64,000 nt of DNA from Amoeboaphelidium protococcarum (Eukaryota; Aphelidiomycota; Aphelidea), in contig JALECJ010000004.1 in NCBI GenBank assembly GCA_023515745.1, positions 372,001 through 436,000 of the forward strand. Reading direction: 5' to 3'. Both the position numbers and the translations under genes were made by a program. The notes beneath the pieces are model-generated. The model worked only from the letters and a program-made list of their open reading frames with translations. It did no database searches and had not been told where the DNA came from. Positions 24,459 through 37,300 of the stretch are shown in pieces; positions within the stretch are counted from its first letter, which is position 1, and every line of letters begins with the position of its first letter.

Positions 24459-24787
24459 GATAATAACTATCGTAGAAGAATGGAAACTGCAAAAATTTTA
24501 ATTTTTCAAAAGCCCCTTACTCCGTGTTCAATATCTAGTGCGCCGTCGTATCACCTCTTTCAGTGCCTTTTTATAAGCACAACTTGCAGATGAATTTAAA
24601 ACATGATGCTATACAAAATGTGCAAATTTTAAGAATTTATAATGGACTCGATCTTTGATTCATCAGATGTTCTTTGTCGGGCTCCCCACTTTATACATGT
24701 AATACAATTTGATTGGTAAACACGCAAAGTAATATAGTTTTAAGATTTCTATTAAAACAATCGCTATATAATTCATCAGTTTTATGG
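24459..24787. other. intergenic region
   Basis: 329 bp AT-rich spacer containing the promoter of RING copy B and the 3' end of the BAR protein gene. No other feature seen. Confidence 0.3.
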
Positions 24788-25716
24788 TCATTATTCATTC
24801 AAAATGCTTGCTGAGCGCTCAACCTGCATTCTATCAAATATATCATCCAAATCGCTTTAAAAGTCCAATGCTACTATTTCTCCTTGCAGATTAGTCAACA
24901 CCTCCAGAGCTACATCACCATAAATATAAACTTTTATCTTATATTTCTATACCTGTACTTACCTTTTGCGTGATACTACATTTCAGAGTATATCATCTCG
25001 TTCAGAATGCTTTTGACATCCGCAATCTTGCGTTCATGAAACTTGGCAACATTATCAGTTAGAGCATGATTCATGTGCACAAGATTTTAGGAGGCAGTCT
25101 CAATCTCCAAGAAAGTTTTACTAATCTTCTATCTATTCAAAGTGTCATTGATGGCCGTCTTTTCGAGCTCTGCATGCTTTCTCTGTTCCTTCTACACGGC
25201 CTACTCTCGATTTTTGACTTCCTCCATCAATGTGGTGCATATTGTTTTGTACATTTTCACAGGCTCTGCAACTTTAATTTGCATACGATCATGCTACATA
25301 ATATAGATACTCAGGTTCAGTGTGATAAAAAAATAAGTATATATTTTAATTACCATGTACTTGCGATACTCTTCAATGTCCACCATGGCCTCAGCCGTGC
25401 TCATCAGTGCACTTTCCAAATTGGGAGATTCTGTTTCAGAGAACTGCTTTAGCGCCACAGCTAAGCTCAGTCGTTTTCCTCTCAGCTCTACATTCATCAT
25501 AGTGTGGAAGTAATTAAATTCATTATTCTAGTGTACTATAATTTACTCTCAACATTCCTCAGATAGGAAGTCAGCTCTTGATGCACTGCAGCCATATTCT
25601 TTTCAGTCTCATGGACGATGCGCTTCACATACTTAGCCTTGTCATCGCTACAATGCTATTCATACATAATGATACTTTGCTTATGACAACATTTACCTTC
25701 CTTTGATAGATGCCAT
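24788..25716 (-). CDS. CBAR/FAM92-family BAR-domain protein (five exons)
   Basis: Exons 25697-25716, 25547-25647, 25354-25487, 24963-25293 and 24788-24909, 235 residues. Four introns of 49, 59, 60 and 53 nt all start GTAA and end TGTAG, and the frame is maintained through all. Seen: ETESPNLESALMSTAEAM, IEEYRKYM, IKVAEPVKMYKT and MIYSEMQYHAKALEVL, which align from end to end with FAM92/CBAR, a BAR protein that bends membranes and acts at the basal body and in mitochondrial membranes of animals. If the family role holds, the organism may build flagella. It is nearly all coiled coil. It ends TAA TGA. The 20-nt first exon is the weakest point; an alternative upstream start exists. Confidence 0.8.
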
Positions 25717-25942
25717 CTTGATGTGCTCTTTTTGAATGTTTATTGCTTCAATGTAGACTTTGAAATGATAAAGATGGTGAGAGAACTGTGCTCGATATAA
25801 GATTGATCAAACAAACGCCAGACATGGTTGATTGAGATCTCGGTTGATTTACAGTTCTGCAGTGAAACTATTAGGGCAAGTGAAAACAAAAACAAATCAA
25901 CGCATATTTAATAAAGTAGATGAAATTTTATTTTCAAGATGA

Positions 25943-27208
<1,266 letters not shown>

Positions 27209-28159
27209 ATGAATTCCGTCTCAACATTATTCAATAATTTAGGTAGCAAGTTATAAAAAGTCCACTTTTAAGCCAAGATAACTACTGAAAGTTTGACAGA
27301 TGTACCTCTCATTAAGGGACTCTTCTTTTGCAAGTTCAAGCTCAAGAAGGGAAATATTTCATATCGAGCGCATGCTGTTGAAACGGCCTCTGTTGATCAG
27401 TCCGCGGTGAATTCAATATCTGATAGTACCCTTATCCCGGATGATAAAAGTTCCATGACCATCAATAATAATAATGATATGAGTGTAATAACATAATCTG
27501 GTAGCAAAGGCCGAACACCTATCATGCCTCTGAAAGACCATGCTGTAGTTTGGAACCACACCAATGTGTTCAACGTTATCCTGATTGTAAGAGGCGATAA
27601 CTCTCTGCAGCCGTGCGAGATGATCATCAGCGTGAAGAAGGAAATTGCTGGCAGTAAAAAGGCTGAAACATACGGTAAAGTTGTGATTGATCTGGCCGAG
27701 TTTGCAGCCACCAAGTTTAGTACCCGCCAGTACCTACTGCAAGATTCTAAAAGCAACTCCACGCTTAAAATATCCGTCGACATGAAATAGATATATGGCG
27801 AGCCGCTGTTTGAACACGATACCTCTATCAGTAATAATAGTATTAACAACAATGGTATCAACTAGAATCCATTTCTGAACGTGCAGTCGCAGCCGTAAAC
27901 TGCAATACCTGGATTTAATAGTACGGAATCGCTGGATTCTGAAGAGTATGTCGACTACTTCCCTTGTGATTATGGCGCTATATATGGAGATAAGTACAAG
28001 CAATTTGGTAGTCATATGGACATTGTTCAGCAGTTGTATAATCGCGTCATGAATCCGAAAGAGCATTCGCATCACCTCCACGACCGGCATAAAATAGCCG
28101 TTCGCACAAGTTCTAATCCTGTACTGACATTTACCACGCCAAGTCCTCTCTCTCCATGA
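27209..28159 (+). CDS. NT-C2 domain protein (EEIG/FAM102-like)
   Basis: 316 residues. The N-terminal ~200 residues read as an NT-C2 domain: HFQAKITTESLTDVPLIKG, LFFCKFKLKKGN, GRTPIMPLKDHAVVWN and ETYGKVVIDLAEF. NT-C2 proteins are lipid- or membrane-contact adaptors; the animal members are EEIG1/FAM102. A short Asn/Ser-rich insert (~residues 70-95) interrupts the domain, and the C-terminal third is low-complexity and without a recognised fold. Precise function unknown. Confidence 0.8.
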
Positions 28160-28311
28160 CTTCAAATTTGTGATTAATTATTGTATTATTTCGAATAAAA
28201 TGCCTCTCCATATTGAGTAATTGAGCCATTGATCGTTTCGTTTCTTCATTCCTCCTTATAAGAGTACCACGAACTGCACACTTTGTACACACTAAAACAT
28301 CACATCGTATA

Positions 28312-29313
28312 ATGGATAGAAAACGAGTTAGGATTAATTTGACTACATAGAAAAGTTCTGATGACATTAACAAACATAAGTCTTAAGCATTTAGAGTGAC
28401 TGCATATTCAACATGCGAATCAATTGATATGGAGAATCTCAAATAGCAACTGGTGGAGGAGAGGCAATGGAAGATTAAACGCTGGGACGAGGCAGTGTAT
28501 GCCACTAGGCTGCATTCTGATGATTAGTCGAAGTAGTAACAGTAGTAGTAGTAGTAATATAATATATCTTCAGACTCTTTAAATGTCGATATATACCCAG
28601 AGATCTTCTTTGTGCAGTTTGGAGTCGTTCTTCTGTGGGCATTTACAGAACTGGAGGAGGCTGCATTTCTAGAGTCCCCGCTCCTGTTGCATAATGAGCT
28701 GGACAAGTGCACCAAGGAGTAAATGGTGGTGGAGCGATTCAAGTATTTTATAGATCCATCAAAGTCATCGACTAGAATACTTCATGATATGATAATTCTT
28801 GATGGAACGTCCAGTGTAATGACCAAGTTGGCGATATCAATGGCTATTGCACAGTCTGTAAAGTTGGATCGATTTGAAGATATGGTGATGGACACCATGG
28901 AGATGGTTGAAGATATACCGAAAATCGTGGCGACAACTGGCAAAGTGAAGATGAGCAGGTAGGAGAGTATTAGGACTATTGGCACGTTGTTTAATGTCAG
29001 AGCACAGGTGAATCTCATTGCTCCTATTCTTGACACGCCTGACATATTCTGGGTTGAACCTGCACACTATCCCACCTATAATCTGATGCAGACTTATTTG
29101 GAGATTTCCAATAGGGTGACTATTCTTAATTAGCGAGCACTAGTCATTGGTGATATGCTTGACATGCTAAACAACTTTCTGAATGAATCGCATGGGGAAT
29201 CGCTTGAGTGGGTTGTGATTATACTGATTGCCATCTCTGTAGTACTAGCAATAACGACAATTTATATCAAGATTAGGCACTTTTTAGATGAAAGAGCTGC
29301 AGCATCTGAATGA
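28312..29313 (+). CDS. RMND1/RMD1-family (DUF155) membrane protein
   Basis: 333 residues. Seen: FFVQFGVVLLWAFTELEE, the stretch from KYFIDPSKSS to the ISMAIAQSVKLDRFE block, LEISNRVTILNQRALVIGDM, then a C-terminal membrane helix (WVVIILIAISVVLAITTIYI). This order defines the DUF155 family (yeast RMD1, RMD8 and Mrx10; human RMND1, linked to mitochondrial translation). No clear presequence, so the compartment is uncertain. Before the domain is an eight-residue Gln run (28533-28556) made of seven UAR codons and one CAG. Confidence 0.9.
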
Positions 29314-29373
29314 ATATTTCACTGATTATATTTGTACATACACATTCAAGTTTCTAAAGACTGCTTAACTATT

Positions 29374-29391
29374 TCATCCATCAGTATGTTC

Positions 29392-29423
<32 letters not shown>

Positions 29424-29889
29424 GGTGAGAGGTGTGATTTTAATTCTAAAGCCGACGGCGTTGGCGTGACCTTTCATTAGACATTTCCATATGCTCCTCA
29501 ATACGGATTCTGGCGGCATCAACATCGTGCGGCTTTCCCTGAATAGTGATCAACCGCTCTGGTCCACCTTCTCGCTCAATATGAATCCTCGTATGTGTCT
29601 CCATCTCGATCCTTTTCAATGCCTCACCCTTGTGTCCAATGATGAATCCCACCATATTATGTGGTATCTTGAAAGAGTCGCATGCCACTCCACCATAAGT
29701 CATTTGACGCGTAATCTCAACACCCTTCGTTGTCTTGGTGGTGATTGACTCGCCAGCCTTGAGTGCATTCTTTCGCTCCAGGTTCTTCTATGCGGCTTCC
29801 TGCAGATACTCTTGAGGAGATTTCTTACTCAGCTCCTCTGCTATGCTCTTGGCCTTTTCCACGCATTCCTCATAATTAAATTCCGTCAT
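29374..29889 (-). CDS. single KH-domain RNA-binding protein with Asn-rich tail
   Basis: 171 residues. A type I KH domain occupies about residues 70-150: the GxxG loop is IIGHKGEALKRIE, followed by THTRIHIEREGGPERLITIQG. The N-terminal ~65 residues are helical and charged. After a basic RSRQRRRL stretch the C-terminus runs into nine consecutive Asn, encoded by the ATT microsatellite seen on the plus strand at 29392-29418. It probably binds single-stranded RNA; I cannot assign an ortholog. Only 92 bp separate it from the divergent Mak10 gene. Confidence 0.8.
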
Positions 29890-29981
29890 TTCTATAATAG
29901 GGCTTTTCTTTTGAGTGAAAAGAAAAATTAGCTTAATTTTAATTTTTATTGATTGAATTGATATTAATCATTAATCATTAA

Positions 29982-31946
29982 ATGAGCAGAGTTAAAGATC
30001 AAGTGGATGTGACTGAATTGCTTACCGAGGCGTGCAATATGCTTAAAGACGGGGAATTATTGCATATAGAAGAATTTGAGCTTAAAGAAGCTATCGGTGC
30101 GATAGAACTGATGGATCCGCGTATGGACTCAGGAATGGCTCTGGTTGAGTATTTTGATAACGACGGCAACAACTAGGCACATGCTAATTAGGTTCCTTAG
30201 AATTGGACAGAGTTTATCAGTTTTGCCGTTCAAATGGAGCGCTGTTTCGCGTCGTGGCTTACCGGGCAGCCTTTGCCGTAGAATGTCCTGACGTGTACAC
30301 TTGTCCATGATAGAACGCTTGTATTGCGATGCCAAGATGACGTGCTCTGCCTTTGCCTGACACTATTCCTGGACGTTGTGGAGTCACTCATATCTCAGGC
30401 TATAGATCTACTTTAATTTGCTGCCGTCATATATGAAGAAGACGTGATTATTAATCTCTTTAGTGTCAAGCTGATGCAACATAATATCGCAGAATTGGAG
30501 ATTCGATTTTAAAACATTACGCGTGTACTGCAAGCTTAGAACGATCCTTAGTCTGACATTGCTTATCACCATTTGGGGTTATGGTTCCACTTTTTGCAGA
30601 TACTCTCTAACATGATTGATTCCAAGTAGTTTATACAAACTAGTGCCGAGTAGTTTGAACTGGATTTCGAACGACTGTTGTAACATTTGACTGTGGTGAA
30701 AGATCGGCAAACTGATGTCTCTCTGCCGCAATAGGTGAAGGGCTTTGATCAGATTTGGAGTGCCAAATTAATATCTAATCTCCCACCGCGTACAAATAAT
30801 TTGCCTGCTGTTGGAATGTTTTATAACTTCATTGAGTAATTTGTATCATGCACCAGGGAGTGGCTTGTATTTGTAAAACAGTTAACTGAGAAGTCTAGAA
30901 TCGAAGAAGTTATTGCCAAACTATTACAACAGCTGCGTAATGCACGAAATTCTCCTGTTCATCCGATAACGAAAAGTCTTATCAAGTTATGGCTTGTAGA
31001 TAATGCCACGTTACCGACTGGAGTCAGTTTGAAGACGATCATTTTGAATGATATTATGTCTAGTGCTGGTATAAAGTTTGAAGTGCTGGAATAGTCCTCT
31101 GCTTTGTTATCGTTTAAAAACCATCTTACTCTTATGGTGTCTGATCTTGTACGAGTCTTGCTTTACAACAAAGCTCGTGTACATAGAGCTTTTCCGAAGA
31201 TGGTTAAGCTCATTGATGCCCTGTAAGTCCAAGGTGAAATGATTGATTAAAAGTATTGCCGCGGGCAGTCTATTTAATATCCGTTTGGGCAGTGGCTCCT
31301 TTGCTTGAAGTTGGAACTGATGATTGAATATTTATTTCTTGGATTTGATTTGGAATTGTATTAGATTAATGAGCTTTCATTTGTCTATTGGTACATTGGA
31401 GTCCTGTTGCACCATTAGGCTGATCTTGTATCTAAAGCTCTATAGTTGAAGTAGTAGGTTCCAGAAGCAACTGCTAGTAATGCATTGTACAACCATGCTG
31501 ATATAATGTTTAAAAAGGATCTTTGCTTAGGATATAGTTATCTTCTGAGCTAGTCAAGTAAAGTCTCTCGTAAGTGGTAGTAATAACGACAGAATAGTAT
31601 TTTTCAGTTCAGATTTGGCCCATTCGAGTCTCTGTCGTCTCCTCCCTTTATGTCTTTGGCTATGTACCACAATCAGATGATGGCAGGTGGTACTGAGCGT
31701 CGTCATCAATCAAAGCTGATAGAAACTGCATAAAAGTTCTTCATCTCTGCAAAGATGGTGGCCAAATCTCCGCGTCTATAAAAAGAAAAGTGTATAGAAT
31801 ACTTCAAACTGGCTTTCAGCAATGAGATACTTTGCAATCTTATGCTATAAAATCATACAGCGGTGGACTCGATAGATTTAAACCGGCTGATACTTTGTCA
31901 AGATTTATCTCAGCGTTTGATAAAGCTAACTCTAAACAAAGCTTGA
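29982..31946 (+). CDS. NAA35: N-alpha-acetyltransferase 35, NatC auxiliary subunit (Mak10)
   Basis: 654 residues (human ~725). N-terminal LHIEEFELKEAIGAIELMDP and RMDSGM match the Mak10 signature, followed by QPLPQNVLTCTLVHD; later segments keep family features (RQNSIFQFRFGPFESLSSP). Mak10 binds Mak3/NAA30 and the ribosome so that NatC acetylates N-termini such as Met-Leu. Read end to end with no internal TGA while using many TAA/TAG codons. Confidence 0.93.
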
Positions 31947-32070
31947 AAGATCCTTATCCCAACTATGGTTAAGGATCGATCACTTTAATACAATAGAACT
32001 TTATTATGCATGTGCTTTTTACTCTTTTAGATTCTATCGCGTATTCTTACACCTACAGTACAGTACATGA

Positions 32071-34126
32071 TCATTGTTTGAGGCCACTCTGCCGCTTATC
32101 CTGTTCATTTAAGACTTGACTCAGCAGTGAAGACCTGATATAGAACAAAATGTACTCATTCCTATCCCCACTCGACTCCAATACCTTGTTAACATCCACA
32201 TGACTGATGAGAGTATCGTCAAAATGAAGCCATTTATATTACGCGTCTTGATTGTTACTGGCACTATCAACATTTGACCCGTCTGAGAATTACCGACCAC
32301 CACTTGTTTTATCACTATCATTGGGCCGCTTTAGTGGTGATTGAATACCACTGCTAATTTTGAATTGAGACTTGACAGCGCAAGTGTAATGCCCACCTGT
32401 CGCAGACTTTCCATGATGATAGACAACACCAAATAGCTGATAGTGTATCGATTGAGTTGGCTTAGTCACTGGAGAGAATGAAGCTGGTGTAATTTTAAGC
32501 CGCAAAGGATAAGTGATACTCTTTCTAACCTTCTGAGTCTCCCCATTCTCAAATATAAAACGTTTGAGATGGAGTATGAGCACAGGAGGCAGCTATTCAA
32601 TAAACAACTATTTCGAGGCTGTAACCTTCTTTCCACTAGGAATCTGATACTCTTCCAATTACTCGGGCTTACTCAAATTCAAGATGGCACTTTCCAGTGT
32701 CGTTATACCATCAGGTGTAATGTCCAGCTGGAGCGCATAGAACGGCTCAATAGTTATAGAGTCTTTAGTTCCTGGTGCCTTGAGAATCGATCGCAGCTAT
32801 CCACCAAACATCCTGGTAATCGGACTCTATGGTATTGATACATTTCTCTTCAACGCCGGCCTATTACGCGCACCGATTTCAACCCATCCGCCACTCTCGC
32901 TAGTGGGGGATGATGATTGAGATGATGATGAGCCATGTGGAAGTGGTAGAGACGGTTATTGAGAGCTGGACACACGAGATGATTACGATGTTGGTGAAAC
33001 CAGTGTGTCATCCAGTTATTGCATTTAAGATCCAATACTAGCCGCCAAAAGAAACTCTTCATGAAGACCATCAAGCAGAAATCCGAGAAACTCCTCAGCA
33101 TCTTCCTACTATCCCTTCTATGAGTTGAATCTCTTATCTGCCCTGAGAGCATCATACACATACTCTGGTAGGAATGATTGCTGATGATAATGTGCGCCAG
33201 CCATCTCATGCTCCAAGTGCTAATGCTAAGACGCATCCACAGCAGCAAATTCTTATATAAACATGATCAGCGAGTCAATAAGTGGAGTCTTGGACTTGAA
33301 ATCGTGTGGGACAGATTTGGCAATACTGTCAAGCAAGTGATACATTGGTGCACAGTATAGCAACGCCTGAAGCACTGAATTCATATAACACATGTTACCT
33401 CTGTTTATGAGACCCCTCGGAAGCCAAATGTAATTGTGCATTGCAACTTTGTAATTCTTGACAATCTCGTACAATTTAATCATCTATACGGACTGTCCTT
33501 GAAGGAGACTTGAGTTAACAAGGGAGGCTGCATTGTCCTCAGAAGTCTATATAGAGAGCGGGCTTCGCTGTTAACTGTTAACACTACTAACACTACCATT
33601 GGTCATTACTTGTCGAATCTACGTGCCATGAACCGCGACACCGGACGCATTAGCAGAAGCAGTATTACTCCCAAAGAGACCGGCCCACCTCGATGGTTGA
33701 TTTTGCTGTTATTACTAAAGTTATTGCTATTATTACGACTACTACTATTACTACTGTAACTACTATGACTATATCCCGCTGGCACCATTGTCATTATCAC
33801 TTTATCGCGGGAAAGGGTTGAATGCTTATCCAAATATTCTCATATGACCGACTACAATACATGAACCATGGTAATTCGCGATATAGACATAATTCATAAG
33901 CATAATCTAACCTTTATTACGATAATCGAAAGCTTAATATGGATTCTACACACATTTATTATAACATACAACAATCAAATAAGGGTGAATGTACACGAGA
34001 ACGTACCGAGTATGAAATCTTTGTACTTATATCGAAATCACCAAAGTCGCCAAATTTGACTCTTCGATTTTAGTTGCTACTATCGCTGCCATCAATGCTA
34101 TCAGTGTTGGTACTGTTGTTCATCAT
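32071..34126 (-). CDS. USP10: USP10/Ubp3-like deubiquitinase with N-terminal FGDF motif (three exons)
   Basis: Exons 34007-34126, 33921-33945 and 32071-33851, about 641 residues. The C-terminal USP domain has the Cys box GLINRGNMCYMNSVLQ (Cys near residue 203), QEDAEEFLGFLLDGLHEE, and the His box GGHYTCAV (His near 536) followed by KWLHFDDTLI. The N-terminus carries two overlapping copies of FGDF (residues 25-31, FGDFGDF), the short motif by which USP10 binds the NTF2-like domain of G3BP in stress granules. Between lie a long Gln-rich stretch written largely in TAA/TAG and a Ser/Asn region. The first intron (33946-34006) corrects the frame and ends TGTAG; the second (33852-33920, 69 nt) is a multiple of three and could be retained. 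Confidence 0.85.
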
Positions 34127-34392
34127 GCCGTTGTACTAGCCGTTAATTAGAATCAGAGTTGCCGTAAAGTGCCAGAGAATTGAGAGAACAGAGTGAACGA
34201 ACGCTGAAGAATTAAAGACGCGTCGCTGCGCTGTCTCTCGCTTCCTTTCCAGTCGCCCGTCATTCCCTCCATCATCTGCCAGGTCGCCACAGTACTTGGC
34301 TATATGAAGTAAAGACGACGAAAACACTTTAATGTAATTTTAAATCTCATTCATTCATTCATTCATTTCAAATTTCAACCTATCAACCAATT
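34127..34392. promoter_or_regulatory. promoter region of the USP10 gene
   Basis: 266 bp: a GC-richer patch with ACGCGT near 34213 and a short ATTC repeat at about 34347-34368, next to the 3' end of the giant surface-protein gene. Confidence 0.3.
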
Positions 34393-37300
34393 TCAAAAAT
34401 ATTGATTACCATTCCCAGAAGGACTATTGTTATAAAGGCTATCCCCTCCATCAAGATCCTTCGATGTCAGTGGTAGAGTGTAACGAGACATTGGCATTGG
34501 GTCTTCAGACGAGTTTGGAATTGTGAAACCAGACTGCTCTGAAATGCCCGCTAGTGGCTGTCCAGAGCGGAAGTCACGCACGCCAGGATCTTCAGGATCA
34601 ACTCTTATGTCTACTATCGAGTACGGACTATCAACACTCACTGAGCTTCTTGGGGCGATCATTGCAGAGCTAGTTGGCTATACGCGATTACGGCCAAAGA
34701 ATCCAGATCTAGACTTGAAGAAACCACTATTCAGATTTTGCACCGTAAAAGCACTAATCTTATTACCTTTTCCTCTCTTACGCCTGATTGCCACGATACC
34801 TACCGATGCAAAGAACAGCGTGCCCGCGACTATGCTAGCAATGATGATCATTTGCATGTTGTTTCCATTGCCAAAAGCTTGTTCAACAACATCGTCATCA
34901 TTGTTCTTTTTGGTAGAAGTTATTAGAGTAGACACAGTACCAAAGCTTCCATAAAGTGATGTGGTTACACTACCAGCAATGTTTGCATTGTAAATACTAC
35001 GCGTGCTTTGCTATCCAATTGTAGATTGGGCAACTCCAGTATCTAAATCAGTGGGAGAAACATTTGCATCGGCATTACTAGTAGTGGATGCCACAGTCAA
35101 ACTCTGCGATGACAGATACTAACTTTCAAAACCAACAGTAGTAAACTCTTCAACACTCTTTTAAGAACTAGAGACAACTTCATACGTCTGTGGCTCGCTT
35201 GTCGACTACACAGTGTTCCCGGCTGGAGCTGCACTTGTGGTTATAAAAGTTGTGTACATACTATCAGGTAATGATGATTCTGACGCAGTAAACTCAGTAA
35301 ACGTCAAACTAGTCAATTCAGAGCTATACACCTGTGATGATCTTGTAGCCTAGGACTCAACATCAGCCACAGATGATAACTGAGTAATCGTCTCCAAACT
35401 TGATATCTCGTATGTGGATTCTGCAAATACGGTACTTGTCGATGAACCATCGGCTGCAATAGAAGATGTTACAACCATCTCAATTGGGGTTGAAGTGACT
35501 AGCTCGGGAGTTGTAGAGCTCGCTGGGCCAGTAACAGACGACACCAGATACTCAATTGAGACGATCAATACAGATGTCTCAATACTGGTGCTCACACTCT
35601 CATGTGCAGACGATGTAGTAATAGCGCCTTCAAAAGAGCTCTAGACAATAGTAGTCACCAGAATATCAGTGCTGGTGGCAGTTTACAATTCACTCGAGTC
35701 TACAGATGTTATAGTAGCGTACTCAGTCAATTAAACGAAACTAGACGTCTAATCCAACACCAAGGTCGAACTTGTATGGTCAGTTGCGATCAATGTAGAC
35801 GTATGATCCGAAGACAAAGTTGTTGGCAAGATCTAAGTCGACCCGACAGTAGAGGTCTCAACCAATGTTTAGCTGACGACATACATCACAGAAGAGGCGT
35901 CGGATACCGTCAATAGAATTGAAATAGTAACATCAGCAATCATCGAACTTTGCAATTCTAAATATGTACTCTGAGACACAGACGAGATCTCCTGTATGGA
36001 ACTAGTCATTGGATTTTCAGTCATTACAGATGACGACTCTTCACTTAAAGTGACTTAAGCAGATACTGTCGGAAGCTCAGAGATTGAAGCAGTTGACGTA
36101 ACGTCAGAGATCAGCGTGCTTGTCACATGAGTTGTAGAGTATGTGGTGCCAACAAATTCAGTGGAAGACACTTCATCAGACAAAAGTTCACTTGAAGAAC
36201 TATACGCAGTCAAAGTAGAAGTCAGCTCCAGTGTAGTCTCAGTGACAAGCTCAGTAGATGTCATAAAAGAGGTCTCCAGAGCACTGCTATCTGAAGTAAT
36301 GGCTGATACACTTTCCTAAACAGATGTCAAAGGCAACAGTGTATGAGTCTCAACAGAAGAATAAACAGACTCCGTAGACAAGACATCATCTTCAGTGGAA
36401 GAAGTAGGATTAGCCAGAGTTGTAGTTGCAGCAGCTAATTCTGAAGTCGTCTCGAAGTGTACTGATACATAAGACGAATCCGCATTAGTAGACGTCTACA
36501 TATCAGATGACGTGTTAGATTCATGAGTAGCTACGGTTGAAGTATATTCCATTAGGACGGTAGAGGTCTCTTCGCTGGAAACGGCAGTGGTTTCTACAGT
36601 CACTGACGAGGTTAGAACTTCAGAACTAATAGCATCTAGTGTCGTAGTTGGCAACAAATCGATGGTGGAACTTTTCTGAGAAAAGGTAATAGAAACGTCC
36701 ACGGTGCCAGTAGTACCATCTAATCCAGTAGTCACAGATACAATATCTGTCTGTGTTACAGGCTCAGAATAAACTGTCTCAGACATGGTACTTGATTCAG
36801 ACAGAACGGTTGTTTACGCTCCAAGCTCAGAAGTGGACAGAACGGTAGTCATTGTATCAAACAAAGTTTCTGATGAAGCGTATTCCAACACAGAACTCAT
36901 CAATGAAGTCAAGGTAGTACTTTCTATTGAAGAGACAGACGTTTCAGTGCTAAAGCCACCAAATACACTTGAGCTCTGCTGACTAGATTCTATTGAAGTA
37001 ACAGAGTCAACCGTAGGTTAAGATACCACTATAATACTTGATAACACTTCAGTCTCAGTCATGCTAGAATGACTGCTAGTCTCCATGACCACAGCCGTTG
37101 ACGATTCTGTAATGGTGCTCCATACTTCAGATGCAATCAATGGCGACGTACTCAACACAGTCAAAGAGAATGTATCCACTGAAGATGAAGACATCATAAT
37201 GGACTAAGTTGAATCAGCCACTGTAGTGAATACGGATAATTCCGGCTAAGTGCTAGTCAACACATCAGTATAAACAACCTAAGAGGAAGTAGTAGGGAGT

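Noticed and set aside
25066-25452. Plus-strand open frame of 128 codons
   Set aside because: Antisense to exons 3 and 4 of the BAR protein gene and spans an intron; no independent support.
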